Assembly: GCA_007116575.1 (NCBI GenBank)
Contig: SKIF01000005.1
Span: forward strand, 1 to 62,670
Reading direction: 5' to 3'
From: Paracoccaceae bacterium
Lineage (GTDB): Bacteria > Pseudomonadota > Alphaproteobacteria > Rhodobacterales > Rhodobacteraceae
Length of the DNA stretch: 62,670 nt
Shown here: one piece after another, positions 1 to 8,993 of the stretch
How positions within the stretch are numbered: position 1 is the stretch's first letter
Layout: every line of letters begins with the position of its first letter
The notes under the pieces: generated by a model
Seen by the model: only the letters and a program-made list of their open reading frames with translations
Database searches by the model: none
Told to the model about the DNA's origin: nothing
Position numbers and translations under genes: made by a program

Positions 1-120
1 GGCTTGAAGTTCAGCACGGTCGGCGGGGCCAAGGTAGAGGCAGATGTCAGAGCGTCTCATGCGCTGGGTATGACACACCCTAACGCCATTGGGAATCTTG
101 TGTCAGGTGGCGAACACTAG
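1..120 (+). CDS. 3' end of an unidentified open frame (partial)
   Basis: The first base of the window starts an open frame that runs 39 codons to TAG at 118-120. The visible C-terminus (ending in NLVSGGEH) is polar and has no motif I recognise. The gene lies upstream of the window, so its start and length are unknown. It faces the flgI stop convergently. It could be a chance frame; codon third positions are only moderately GC-rich. Low confidence and no function offered. Confidence 0.3.
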   Translation, partial: GLKFSTVGGAKVEADVRASHALGMTHPNAIGNLVSGGEH

Positions 121-174
121 ATATTCAGGCATTGGAACGGGAAACTGTTGCTTGGCACGCTCTCCACAGGTTCT

Positions 175-197
175 GCCCCGGGCGACCAGCCCGGGGC
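175..197. other. Perfect 9-bp inverted repeat between the partial ORF and flgI
   Basis: GCCCCGGGC and GCCCGGGGC flank a 5-base loop (GACCA). It sits between two converging genes, where a bidirectional terminator would be expected, but neither side has a clear T-run, so rho-independent function is uncertain. The rest of 121-381 shows no gene I can support. Confidence 0.45.
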
Positions 198-381
198 TCT
201 ATGCAAGAACAGATTTCCTGACAGGCGCTGCCCGATCTTCTTGTTCAGCAGCCTTTTAGGGAGATGCCTGCGCAACTCATTGCAGAGTCACGCCGACGCA
301 TAAGCTGATGCAAGACCGCCGTAGGAAGACTGTCCGCATCCGGTCACGACCCACCAATGTGTCCCGGGGACTCTCGCGCCG

Positions 382-1491
382 TCACCTGACGATCAGCTCC
401 GCATGCAGCGCCCCGGCCGCGTTGATGCTGTTGAGAATGTCGATCATGTCGCGTGGCGCAACTCCGAGCGCATTCATGCCTGCCACGATCTCGGACAGGG
501 ATGTGCCCCCGCGCAATTCGGCCAGCCCGACCTGGGTATCCTCTTCCATACCTGCTGTAGTGCGCGGCACGATGACACTCTCTCCCTCCGAAAAAGGGCT
601 GGGCTGGACAACCAGCGGTGTCTCCTCGACGCGCAATGTTAACCCCCCTTGTGCCACCGCAACGCGGCTGATGCGAACCTCCTCGCCCAGAACAATCGTG
701 CCTGACCGTTGGTCCACGACGACACGCGCCCTTGTCTGGGGGGTTACCCGCAGATTTTCGACCCTCGCAAGGGCATGCGCGATGGATGACAAGCCGGTGG
801 CGCCAGGGTCAAGCACGACTGTGCCCGGATCCGTCATCAGGGCTACGCGCTTGCCGAAGTGAGTGTTGATCGCCGTCTCGATGAGAGCAGCAGTCGAGAA
901 ATCGGGCATTCGCAGCGCGAGCCTGACACGAGAAAGACCCGACAGGTCGAAATCCACCTCTCGTTCGACCCGCGCGCCCAGCGGGATCGTGCCCGAAGTC
1001 GGCACCCCACGCACTTCACGCGCGGCCTGCCCCTCGACCGCAGCGCCACCGGCGATGACTGTTCCCTGAGCGACCGCATAGATTGTGCCATCCGCGCCAT
1101 TGAGCGGAGTCATCACCAGCGTGCCGCCAAGCAGGCTCGACGCGTCGCCGATGGCGGAAACTGTCACATCAATACGCCCCCCTGCCCTCGCAAAAGGCGG
1201 CAGGGTCGCCGTCACGATGACCGCCGCGACATTACGAGGACGAAACTGTTCGCCGGTAACATTGACCCCGAGGCGTTCGAGTATGTTGGACAGGATATCT
1301 TCCGTGAAGGGCGCGTTGCGAATGCCATCGCCCGTCCCGTCGAGCCCGACAACCAGACCATATCCCAGAAGGTCATTGCCGCGCACACCATCAAATTCCA
1401 CCAGATCCTTGAGCCGGACGGTTGCCTGCCCGATACTGGTACTGCCGATCAGGAAAAACGCCAGCATGAGGTTGAAACACATCCACCTCAT
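382..1491 (-). CDS. flgI: Flagellar basal body P-ring protein FlgI
   Basis: FlgI forms the periplasmic P-ring around the flagellar rod. The 369-residue protein matches the usual family length. It begins with a hydrophobic signal peptide (about residues 1-23, ending near GQA), then the characteristic RLKDLVEFDGVRGNDLLGYG segment and the VVGLDGTGD motif near residue 50. The C-terminus holds the GGTSLSEIVAGMNALGV region typical of the family. Its ATG overlaps the flgL stop codon by four bases (ATGA), indicating translational coupling. It is the last gene of the visible flagellar run flgE-flgK-flgL-flgI. Confidence 0.97.
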   Translation of the reverse strand: MRWMCFNLMLAFFLIGSTSIGQATVRLKDLVEFDGVRGNDLLGYGLVVGLDGTGDGIRNAPFTEDILSNILERLGVNVTGEQFRPRNVAAVIVTATLPPFARAGGRIDVTVSAIGDASSLLGGTLVMTPLNGADGTIYAVAQGTVIAGGAAVEGQAAREVRGVPTSGTIPLGARVEREVDFDLSGLSRVRLALRMPDFSTAALIETAINTHFGKRVALMTDPGTVVLDPGATGLSSIAHALARVENLRVTPQTRARVVVDQRSGTIVLGEEVRISRVAVAQGGLTLRVEETPLVVQPSPFSEGESVIVPRTTAGMEEDTQVGLAELRGGTSLSEIVAGMNALGVAPRDMIDILNSINAAGALHAELIVR

Positions 1492-2495
1492 CTGAGGTAT
1501 TCCACAAGCGACAGGCGCGAGAGCCGCGCTGTAAGCGTATAGACCATGTCGAGTTGTCCCAATGCCCTTTCCAGCCTGCTCGCGGTCTCGTAAGGGTCGG
1601 CCTCGATCATTGTATCACGCACGATGCTCATTGAGGCATGCTCTGCAACAGCTCGTGTCGCGGCCTCGGCAAGCCGCGCTTCGTTAACACCGATGCGGGT
1701 GGACAGCCTGTTGAGTTCAGCTTCTGATCGAGCAAGAGACTGTGCCGCATGTTCCAACACCTCCCCCTGTGACTCTGGATCGACCGGATACGCGGGGCGC
1801 GACAGCGCGGCACCGATTGCAAATGCCGCAAGTGTTGTCCGGAAGGCCGCGTCCTGCGCTGTCACATCTTGTCGAAACGTGATGCCCTGTCCAAGATCAA
1901 GCGGCGCCGACGCTGCGGGGCCGCCCAGATATCCGGCAGTGTCGAAGCCCCCGCCCGGCGCAAACCATTGCTTTACATGAGCAACAAAAGCCTGAGCATC
2001 GGCATCAGGGGGAAGATCCGAAAGCATCGCATCCAGCAGTGTCTCCGCTGACGCAACCGCAAGTCCGTCGCCGGAGACCCCGGCAAAAAGCGAGCGGCCG
2101 GCTACCGAGGTATTCAGCCGGCCGACAAGATCATGAAAATCCTCGTTCATAACCTCGATGAGTGCCGCCATCCCTCCCGCAGCTTGCGTCTGGTCAATCA
2201 AGGTCAGATCGCTCCACCGGTCTTTTGCCTTTCTGGACAGGTCTGTCACCACCTCCTGTTGCACACCAACGACAAGGCTCGCGGACTCTGCAGATTGCTT
2301 GCGGACCAAGGCGAGTTCCGCCGCCCTGTTCACCGCCGCAAGCTTGGTCAGATCCCCCCGCAAGTGTCGGGTCTTGTCCCTGACCTTACCGGATGCAAGT
2401 TCGCCCGCGAGCGCTGTGACCTCCGTGTTCAACGACACGCTGACACGTCGAAGAGCGGAATGCCGTGCCATGTCACCAAAGCGTGTTTCGATCAT
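1488..2495 (-). CDS. flgL: Flagellar hook-filament junction protein FlgL (HAP3)
   Basis: FlgL joins hook to filament. The 335-residue protein has the flagellin-like N-terminal helix (RRVSVSLNTEVTALAGELAS), a variable centre, and a C-terminal coiled region ending in LYTLTARLSRLSLVEYL, as expected for a flagellin-family hook protein. It starts 3 bases after flgK ends and overlaps flgI, so the three genes are probably one transcript. The identification rests on the terminal helices and the position after flgK; the sequence is divergent from enteric FlgL, as is usual in Rhodobacteraceae. Confidence 0.9.
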   Translation of the reverse strand: MIETRFGDMARHSALRRVSVSLNTEVTALAGELASGKVRDKTRHLRGDLTKLAAVNRAAELALVRKQSAESASLVVGVQQEVVTDLSRKAKDRWSDLTLIDQTQAAGGMAALIEVMNEDFHDLVGRLNTSVAGRSLFAGVSGDGLAVASAETLLDAMLSDLPPDADAQAFVAHVKQWFAPGGGFDTAGYLGGPAASAPLDLGQGITFRQDVTAQDAAFRTTLAAFAIGAALSRPAYPVDPESQGEVLEHAAQSLARSEAELNRLSTRIGVNEARLAEAATRAVAEHASMSIVRDTMIEADPYETASRLERALGQLDMVYTLTARLSRLSLVEYLR

Positions 2496-2498
2496 CGT

Positions 2499-3944
2499 TC
2501 AGATCTCCATCACCGTACGCAACATGGCATCAAGCGTCGCCAAGACCCGTGCGTTCGCAGCATAGGCCCTTTCCAGGACCAATAGCTTGCTCATTTCGAA
2601 ATCCGTATCGACGCCTTGCGCGGACAAGGCGTCTTGCAAGGCAGCGAGACGTGCCTTTGAACTGCTTTGGGTCGTTTCCGCCCCAAGCCTGTTTGTCCCG
2701 ATGTCCGCAATCATGTTTACGACATGTCCTTGCAGGGATCGCTCACCCGCAGCGGATAGGCCCAGCGGTACGGTGTCTCGCAGCGCAGTTACAAGGCGAC
2801 CAAATTGGGCATTCTCCGCGACCGGGCCGGGCGTGGCAGCATGGAGCCCGTCACGCAGACGCCAGAGCGCACCGCCGGACTTTGGGTCTGCCAGGGCATT
2901 CAGCTGCAATTTGCCTGCTATTCCGGTCATATCAGCGGGCATGACACTGTGCCCATCGAGCGCGAACAGGCCAAATGCTCCGGGCGGGAGGCCGGGATCG
3001 ACATGCGTGCCCATGAAGCGCGTGACAGTATCGGCTGCGAGCGCGTCGATCTGGGTCTGCACCGTGGGCGCGAGTCCGTCACGGATCGACAATGCGGCAC
3101 CCAATCGACCCGCCGAGAGCATGGCTGAATTCCCTGCGATCTCACGACCATTGACCTGCAATGCAGAGACTGCGCCATCCTCGACCAGTTCCGCGGGGGT
3201 CAGATCGGGTGTCCGGACGAAATCGAAGCGGGCCGCGGAGCGGTGAGCCAGAATCGTGCCATCCTGCGCCATCAGCATAATCTGGTGATCGTCACCCGCG
3301 ATAGTGGTCACCGGCACGATTTCAGCGACTTGATCAATGAGACGTTGGCGAGTGTCCATAAGCGCCTGCGGCGCGCCGCCTAGCAGGGTCTGGCGTTGGA
3401 TTTCGCGATTGAGTTTCACGATCTCCTCGAGCCCGTGGTTCAGGCTATCCACATCGCTGGCGATGCGCGAGTCTGCGGCCGTACGCTGTTCGGTCACCCG
3501 AGCCTGTACCTGGTGGAAACTCTGGGTGATACCCCGCGCTGCGTCTGCGATCTGGCTGAGTGCAGGATCGGAATCAGGATGCGCGGTCGCGAAGCTCAGG
3601 GCGTCCTCCAGCCTGCCGATCTGATGGGCAAGGCTGCCGGGTTCATCCGGCAGTCCGACTGCGCGCTCGATCTGCATCCAGAAATCCGAGATCGCCGCTG
3701 CGCTGGCTGTATCGGCGGCGGCAGCGCGGCGTTCGGCCAGCAAGCCTTCATCGGTTTCGCGATGAACGCCCCTCGCGACCACACCGCCGCCTGCCCCGAT
3801 CACCACGCGCGCTGACTGATCAAGCGTGCGCACCCCGTAGCCTTCGGTCTGTGCATTGGCGATGTTGTCGGCAACCAGTTGCGTTGCGCGAGACGTGACG
3901 TGCAGCCCGGTCAAGGCCGAGGAAAATGCGAGGGCGAGCGACAT
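2499..3944 (-). CDS. flgK: Flagellar hook-associated protein FlgK (HAP1)
   Basis: FlgK is the first hook-filament junction protein, exported by the flagellar type III system. The 481-residue protein starts with a flagellar rod/hook N-terminal domain (SSALTGLHVTSRATQLVADN, then IANAQTEGYG) and ends with the matching C-terminal domain (FEMSKLLVLERAYAANARVL). No cleavable signal is present, as expected for type III export. It lies 24 bases downstream of flgE and directly upstream of flgL, the canonical order. Length is at the short end for FlgK but common in alphaproteobacteria. Confidence 0.95.
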   Translation of the reverse strand: MSLALAFSSALTGLHVTSRATQLVADNIANAQTEGYGVRTLDQSARVVIGAGGGVVARGVHRETDEGLLAERRAAAADTASAAAISDFWMQIERAVGLPDEPGSLAHQIGRLEDALSFATAHPDSDPALSQIADAARGITQSFHQVQARVTEQRTAADSRIASDVDSLNHGLEEIVKLNREIQRQTLLGGAPQALMDTRQRLIDQVAEIVPVTTIAGDDHQIMLMAQDGTILAHRSAARFDFVRTPDLTPAELVEDGAVSALQVNGREIAGNSAMLSAGRLGAALSIRDGLAPTVQTQIDALAADTVTRFMGTHVDPGLPPGAFGLFALDGHSVMPADMTGIAGKLQLNALADPKSGGALWRLRDGLHAATPGPVAENAQFGRLVTALRDTVPLGLSAAGERSLQGHVVNMIADIGTNRLGAETTQSSSKARLAALQDALSAQGVDTDFEMSKLLVLERAYAANARVLATLDAMLRTVMEI

Positions 3945-3968
3945 GGTCTATCCTGGCAAGCTCATGGT

Positions 3969-5282
3969 TCAACGCTTGATATTGGTTGTTTCCTGGAACA
4001 TCTCGTCCACGGTCTGAATCACCTTGGCATTGGATGAATAGGCGCGCTGGGTCTGGATCAGACTGGTCAGTTCAGCGGCGACATCCGTAGCTGATTCCTG
4101 CAGCGCAAAGCCCACGAACTCACCGACTGGTCCTGTGCCAGCATCCCAGAGAAAGAACGCCCCGCTGTCACGCGAGATCTGGAACGCCTGATTGTCGAGC
4201 GCGGTCAGACCGTTGGGATTTGGCACATCGACGATCGGTATCTGGTAGAGCGTTCGCCGGAAGCCCTGGTCATAAACGGCATCCAGTCTCCCGCTTGCAT
4301 CGACCATCAGCCCGATCAGATTGCCCGCTCCGAAGCCATTCTGCTCTACCCCGGCCGGTGAAAAAGTTGCACCGCGCTGGCGTATTCCGCCGAGCTCTCC
4401 GGGTATGCCTATCTGGAGATCAATGTCCTGACTGCCGATACTGAGCGGGATCACACCCGTTGCAGGATCGTAATCCTGGCCATCCACACTGGTCCTTGAA
4501 ACGGATTGCAGGGTTCCGGCTAGTCCCGGCGCGTCATTGAAGACGAGCGTATAGGTCCCGAGGGCATCCCCGGTTTGAGCATTCTCCAGGTTCATGGTCC
4601 AGGTATTTGAAGGGTCCGGCGGAGAGACGACCGGGACAAACTCGGCGCTGATGGTACTTGCCAGCCCAAGTGAGTTGAAGAACTCGACAGACATAAGCGC
4701 GGGCTCAACAGCAGAATCGGGAAGGGTGGCTGAAGCAGGCAGATTGACCCCAAGCGAAATCTGGGATGTTGCGAAATAGGACTGCTGGTTGACCTCGACC
4801 TGCACAGGGCGGAGCCCGGCGGTACTGTCGCGCGGGAAAGCGGGAATGCTGCCATCGCTTGAAGCAGGCCATCCCAGCAATGCGTGGCCCGACGGGTCAC
4901 GCAGATAGCCATCCGAATCTTGCCGGAAAGACCCTGTCGTTGTCAGGAGCAATGGCGCTGTTCCATCATTCAACGTCGCACCAAGTTCCGAGGTGACAGG
5001 CAGGAAGCCGCGCCCGGACAATGCGATATCCGTGGCGTTCTGCGTCCCGATTAGCGAGCCGCCCTGGTCAACCATTCGCAAGCTTGTCGTCCGGACGCCG
5101 CCAGCGGAGTAGTTCGATTGCCCCGCGACCCCTGATCCGACCACCATGGAATGGAAATTCGTCTGCGCGCGGCGATACCCGTATGTCGCCGAGTTGGCGA
5201 TATTGTCCGAGATTGTCGCCAGGCGGTTTGCATTGGCCTGCAATCCCGCCACCCCGGCATTCATTGACGAAGAAATGCTCAT
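3969..5282 (-). CDS. flgE: Flagellar hook protein FlgE
   Basis: FlgE polymerises into the flagellar hook. The 437-residue product starts MSISSSMNAGVAGLQANANR, followed by LATISDNIANSATYGYRRAQ, the classic axial-protein N-terminal motif. It ends with ELTSLIQTQRAYSSNAKVIQ, the D0 C-terminal helix. I place the start at the ATG at 5282 because the family begins exactly there and GGAG lies about 5 bases upstream; an in-frame TTG 14 codons earlier lacks support. A purine-rich GAGA tract precedes the gene. It leads the flgE-flgK-flgL-flgI run. Confidence 0.95.
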   Translation of the reverse strand: MSISSSMNAGVAGLQANANRLATISDNIANSATYGYRRAQTNFHSMVVGSGVAGQSNYSAGGVRTTSLRMVDQGGSLIGTQNATDIALSGRGFLPVTSELGATLNDGTAPLLLTTTGSFRQDSDGYLRDPSGHALLGWPASSDGSIPAFPRDSTAGLRPVQVEVNQQSYFATSQISLGVNLPASATLPDSAVEPALMSVEFFNSLGLASTISAEFVPVVSPPDPSNTWTMNLENAQTGDALGTYTLVFNDAPGLAGTLQSVSRTSVDGQDYDPATGVIPLSIGSQDIDLQIGIPGELGGIRQRGATFSPAGVEQNGFGAGNLIGLMVDASGRLDAVYDQGFRRTLYQIPIVDVPNPNGLTALDNQAFQISRDSGAFFLWDAGTGPVGEFVGFALQESATDVAAELTSLIQTQRAYSSNAKVIQTVDEMFQETTNIKR

Positions 5283-5359
5283 GTCCGCTCCGATGCGCTG
5301 CTGATTCTCTCTCTCTCTCCTCAATCCTGCACCTGATAAGTTAAGTTCGGACTAATGGC

Positions 5360-6148
5360 TCAGGGTGACGCTTCATGGCGCAACAGGACCAGCTCAATCC
5401 GGTTGTTCCGAACGGCCATCGGGTTTGGATCTGTCAGCGCGCGGTCGGCATGGCCCGTGACGCGCTGGAACCGCTTGTCCGGTAGCCCAGCCGCCTGCAT
5501 CATGTCATGCATTGCCTGCGCCCGCGCCACTGTCAGCGGCCAGACCGGATTGTCGCGAATGACCGAGGGAAAACTTCGTGAATGGGCCGTGATCGCAACC
5601 GGGTTGGTCACGGTTGCAAACACCTCTGAAACAACCGAGACCAACAGATCCAGGACTGGCCGTGCAGTTTCGGTCTGCCCCTCGAACAGGGCCGAGTCCT
5701 CCAGGTCGTATAACTCGACAACAAGACCTTCCTCGGATAAACGCACCGACACTTGGCTGAACGCTTCAGCAAAATCAGCATCCCTTGCGGCAATCTCGTT
5801 CAGGATGTCCACCAGCGACTCGAAGGTGGCGGTTTCGGTGAAAAAGCGTTCACGTGTGGCAATCGTATCGGTCAGCGAGCTTTCCGGCGACAGAGAAACC
5901 CCGCCCATGACGCCATCGCCACCGGAAGAATGGCTCTGGACGGCGTAAGTCTCGGAGAAGTAATCCGCAATTCCCTTGCGTTTGTCGTCCGTTACCGAGC
6001 CGAGCAACCAGAGCATAAGGAAAAACGCCATCATGGCCGTCACAAAATCGGCGTAGGCCACCTTCCACGCGCCGCCATGATGTCCGCCACCGGCAATGAC
6101 TTTCTTGCGCTTGATGATGACCGGCCTGACTTTGTCAGATCGCTGCAT
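5360..6148 (-). CDS. motB: Flagellar motor stator protein MotB
   Basis: MotB is the peptidoglycan-anchored half of the proton-driven stator. The 262-residue protein has a basic N-terminus (RPVIIKRKK), the plug/TM entry motif GGAWKVAYADFVTAMMAFFL, in which the Asp of ADFVTAMMAF is the expected proton-binding residue, one membrane helix (about residues 30-50), and a C-terminal OmpA-like domain with peptidoglycan-binding features (ITAHSRS near 180, NNRIELVL at the end). motA is not in the window, so the stator pair is split. It sits 77 bases upstream of flgE on the same strand. Confidence 0.93.
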   Translation of the reverse strand: MQRSDKVRPVIIKRKKVIAGGGHHGGAWKVAYADFVTAMMAFFLMLWLLGSVTDDKRKGIADYFSETYAVQSHSSGGDGVMGGVSLSPESSLTDTIATRERFFTETATFESLVDILNEIAARDADFAEAFSQVSVRLSEEGLVVELYDLEDSALFEGQTETARPVLDLLVSVVSEVFATVTNPVAITAHSRSFPSVIRDNPVWPLTVARAQAMHDMMQAAGLPDKRFQRVTGHADRALTDPNPMAVRNNRIELVLLRHEASP

Positions 6149-6347
6149 GACCCACCTGTTCTATCACCCGAAGCCCAGCCTAGCACCCGGATCTGAACCA
6201 TCTGTTAACGGCCACGAGGACAGATTTTGCGGTCACATTTGCAACAGCACCACGCTGAAAACCCTTGCAAGGCAGCAAAATTCCAGCACAGGGGATTACA
6301 TCGTGACGCTTATTCGGTAAGATACAGAAAAAAATATTGAGGTCATG

Positions 6348-6938
6348 ATGAGCAGAACAGTCCTCGCCCTGCTGGTTTTCGCCTTGCTGGCGGGATGCAG
6401 CGGGCGACAGCCCAGTTTCTCCGCGCCGCGCAATCTTGATAACGCCTGTTTGCTGGAACGTGAGCGCCCCAGTTATTTCGCCGCCATGCGTTCGGCCGAG
6501 CGGCGCTGGGGCGTGCCTGTGCCGGTTCAGGCCGCCATCATTCACGCCGAAAGCCGCTTCATTGGGGATGCCCGGACACCCGTGCGCTATACGCTCGGCG
6601 TAATTCCGATGGGGCGACAATCTTCGGCACTGGGCTACTCGCAGGCGCTGGATGGCACTTGGGATGAATATGTACGCGAGGCAGGCAGTCGGAGAGCGTC
6701 GCGGACCAATATCAACGACGCAACCGATTTCATCGGCTGGTATACCAACAAGACGCTGGAACGGAACGGCGTACCGCTGAGTGACGCACGCAATCAGTAT
6801 CTGGCCTATCACGAAGGCCATGCCGGGTTCAGGCGCGGGTCTTACAATTCCAAGCCATGGCTATTGGACGTTGCCGACCGGGTGGCCTCGCGCGCGGCGA
6901 TGTATGATCAGCAGTTGCGGGCCTGCAGGCGGCGCTAG
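6348..6938 (+). CDS. Lipoprotein with lytic-transglycosylase-like (SLT) fold
   Basis: This 196-residue protein has a lipoprotein signal (hydrophobic stretch then LLAGC at about residue 16), so it is probably membrane-anchored in the periplasm. The region around residues 55-75 carries VQAAIIHAESRF, where the Glu in HAESRF fits the catalytic acid of soluble lytic transglycosylases. GYSQALDGTW and the late LAYHEGHAGFRRGSY segment also resemble that fold. I chose the second ATG (6348) because GAGG sits 5 bases upstream; the ATG at 6345 is too close. It diverges from the flagellar genes and could remodel peptidoglycan for the flagellum or act generally. Confidence 0.8.
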   Translation: MSRTVLALLVFALLAGCSGRQPSFSAPRNLDNACLLERERPSYFAAMRSAERRWGVPVPVQAAIIHAESRFIGDARTPVRYTLGVIPMGRQSSALGYSQALDGTWDEYVREAGSRRASRTNINDATDFIGWYTNKTLERNGVPLSDARNQYLAYHEGHAGFRRGSYNSKPWLLDVADRVASRAAMYDQQLRACRRR

Positions 6939-6941
6939 CTC

Positions 6942-8993
6942 TCACGCAGGCCAGATCTTGGCAACCATCGTTAGCACATCATAGAGCGCAACGATCTCGG
7001 CTTTCTGGTTGCGCACCTGACAATCCCAGCGGACCTCCCCGTACTCGCCTTCCGCGCGGGGGTTGATCTCCTTGCAGGTGAGCGTCACCTGCAAGGTATC
7101 GTCCGGATAGACAGGGGTCAGGAAGCGCAGGTTGTCGATCCCGTAATTGGCCAGAACCGGGCCGGGGTCAGGCTGCACGAAGAGCCCTGCCGCAAAGGAC
7201 ACGATCAGATAGCCATGCACCACGCGCCCGTCGAAGAACGGATTCGCGCGTGCAGCCTCCTCGTCCATATGGGCATAGAACGTGTCGCCGGTGAATTCCG
7301 CGAAATGCTCGATATCGGCAAGCGTGACCTGGCGCGCTGCGGTGACAAGCTGGTCGCCAATGCGCAACTCGGCCAGAGACTTGCGGAATGGGTGGATGTC
7401 ACTGCGCGCCTCTGCGCCGTCCATCCAGCGCCCGGTCACTGCCCTCAGAAGACGCGGTGCGCCCTGCACGGCCGTGCGCTGCATGTAATGGTGCAGGCCA
7501 CGCATGCCGCCCAGTTCCTCACCACCACCGGCTCGCCCCGGACCGCCATGCACGAGCATCGGCAGGGGCGAGCCGTGGCCGGTGGAGGTTCTCGCGCTGT
7601 CGCGATTGCCGATCATCACGCGGCCATGGAAAGGCGCGAGGCCCAGCACCACCTCTTCGGCGACTTCGGGCGCATGGGTGAAGAGCGAGGAGACAAGCGA
7701 ACCCTTGCCCATGGCGGCAAGCCCCGTGACCTCGCCCAGATCGTCATAGGGCATCAGGGTGGCGACCGGGCCGAAAGCTTCGACCGCATGGATGGCCTCG
7801 GCGCGCATGGGCTGGTCGGCATGGAGCAGGACGGGGTTAAGGAAGGCACCCTTTTCGGCATCGCCGGTTGTCACGTGCACGCTGTCGGGATCGCCCGCGA
7901 CGATCTCGGCCTCTTTTGCCAGCCGCGCAATCGCGGCGCGCACATCTTCGCGCTGGTCGAGGCTTGCGAGCGCGCCCATGCGGGTGGCGGAGTTGGCCGG
8001 AAGTCCCACAGTGACCTCTGCCAGTTTCGCCGCGAGTGCATCACGCACGGCCCCGGCCTGCGCGCGTGGAATGATGACGCGGCGGATGGCGGTGCATTTC
8101 TGCCCCGCCTTGGCGGTCATCTCGCGCGTCACTTCACGTAGAAACAAGTCGAATTCGGGGCTGCCGGGCGTCGCGTCGGGGCCGAGGATACAGGCGTTGA
8201 GACTGTCGGCCTCCATCGTGAAGCGCGTGCTCTCGCGGATGATCGTCGGGTGCGACCGCAGCTTTTGCCCCGTGCTGGCAGAGCCGGTGAAGGTCACGAC
8301 ATCCTGCCCGGTCACATGATCCAGCAGATCGCCGACACCACCGCAGATCAGTTGCAGCGCGCCCTCGGGCAGCAACCCGGTATCAATGATCCGACGCACC
8401 ATCAATTCGGTGAGGTAAGCTGTCTGACTGGCGGGTTTCACGATGGCGGGCATACCCGCCAGCAAGTTGGGCGCGAGTTTCTCCAGCATTCCCCAGATGG
8501 GGAAGTTGAAGGCGTTGATATGCACCGCGACCCCGCGCAGCGGCGTCAGGATATGCTGCGCCGAGAATGTCGCATCCTTCGAGAGCGGCTCGACCGCGCC
8601 ATCGGTCAACACCCGCGTATTGGGCAATTCGCGCCGTGCTTTCGAGGCGTAATTCAGCAGCGTGCCGATCCCACCCTCGATATCGATCTGGCCATCCTTG
8701 GGCGTGGCCCCGGTCGCCAGCGACAGCGCGTGGAACTCGTCCTTCTGCGCCATCAGCTTGAGGCCCAGCGCCTTGAGCATCAGCGCGCGCTCGTGCACAG
8801 TCATTGCGCGCAAGGCCCCACCGGCGCTCCGTCCATAGGCCAGCGCCTCGGCGAAATCGAGGCCGGTGGAATCGATCTCGGCCACCAGATCGCCCGTGGC
8901 CGCATCATGCAGAGGCTTGGCCGTGCCGCTCCCTTTGCGCCATGCGCCGCAGAGATAGCTTTCGAGCGCGCGGGGCTGCCTTACGTCAAGCAT
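6942..8993 (-). CDS. paaZ: Bifunctional ring-opening oxepin-CoA hydrolase / semialdehyde dehydrogenase PaaZ
   Basis: PaaZ hydrolyses the oxepin-CoA ring of the aerobic phenylacetate pathway and oxidises the resulting aldehyde to 3-oxo-5,6-dehydrosuberyl-CoA. At 683 residues it has the full two-domain length. The N-terminal aldehyde dehydrogenase (about 1-520) shows NAFNFPIWGMLEKLAPNLLA, TFTGSASTGQKLRSHP, and the nucleophile region AGQKCTAIRR. The C-terminal MaoC-like hydratase (about 540-683) shows FAEFTGDTFYAHMDEEAARA and HGYLIVSFAAGLF. Its start overlaps the end of the PaaA-like gene by 8 bases. It is the last gene of the paa operon here. Confidence 0.97.
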   Translation of the reverse strand: MLDVRQPRALESYLCGAWRKGSGTAKPLHDAATGDLVAEIDSTGLDFAEALAYGRSAGGALRAMTVHERALMLKALGLKLMAQKDEFHALSLATGATPKDGQIDIEGGIGTLLNYASKARRELPNTRVLTDGAVEPLSKDATFSAQHILTPLRGVAVHINAFNFPIWGMLEKLAPNLLAGMPAIVKPASQTAYLTELMVRRIIDTGLLPEGALQLICGGVGDLLDHVTGQDVVTFTGSASTGQKLRSHPTIIRESTRFTMEADSLNACILGPDATPGSPEFDLFLREVTREMTAKAGQKCTAIRRVIIPRAQAGAVRDALAAKLAEVTVGLPANSATRMGALASLDQREDVRAAIARLAKEAEIVAGDPDSVHVTTGDAEKGAFLNPVLLHADQPMRAEAIHAVEAFGPVATLMPYDDLGEVTGLAAMGKGSLVSSLFTHAPEVAEEVVLGLAPFHGRVMIGNRDSARTSTGHGSPLPMLVHGGPGRAGGGEELGGMRGLHHYMQRTAVQGAPRLLRAVTGRWMDGAEARSDIHPFRKSLAELRIGDQLVTAARQVTLADIEHFAEFTGDTFYAHMDEEAARANPFFDGRVVHGYLIVSFAAGLFVQPDPGPVLANYGIDNLRFLTPVYPDDTLQVTLTCKEINPRAEGEYGEVRWDCQVRNQKAEIVALYDVLTMVAKIWPA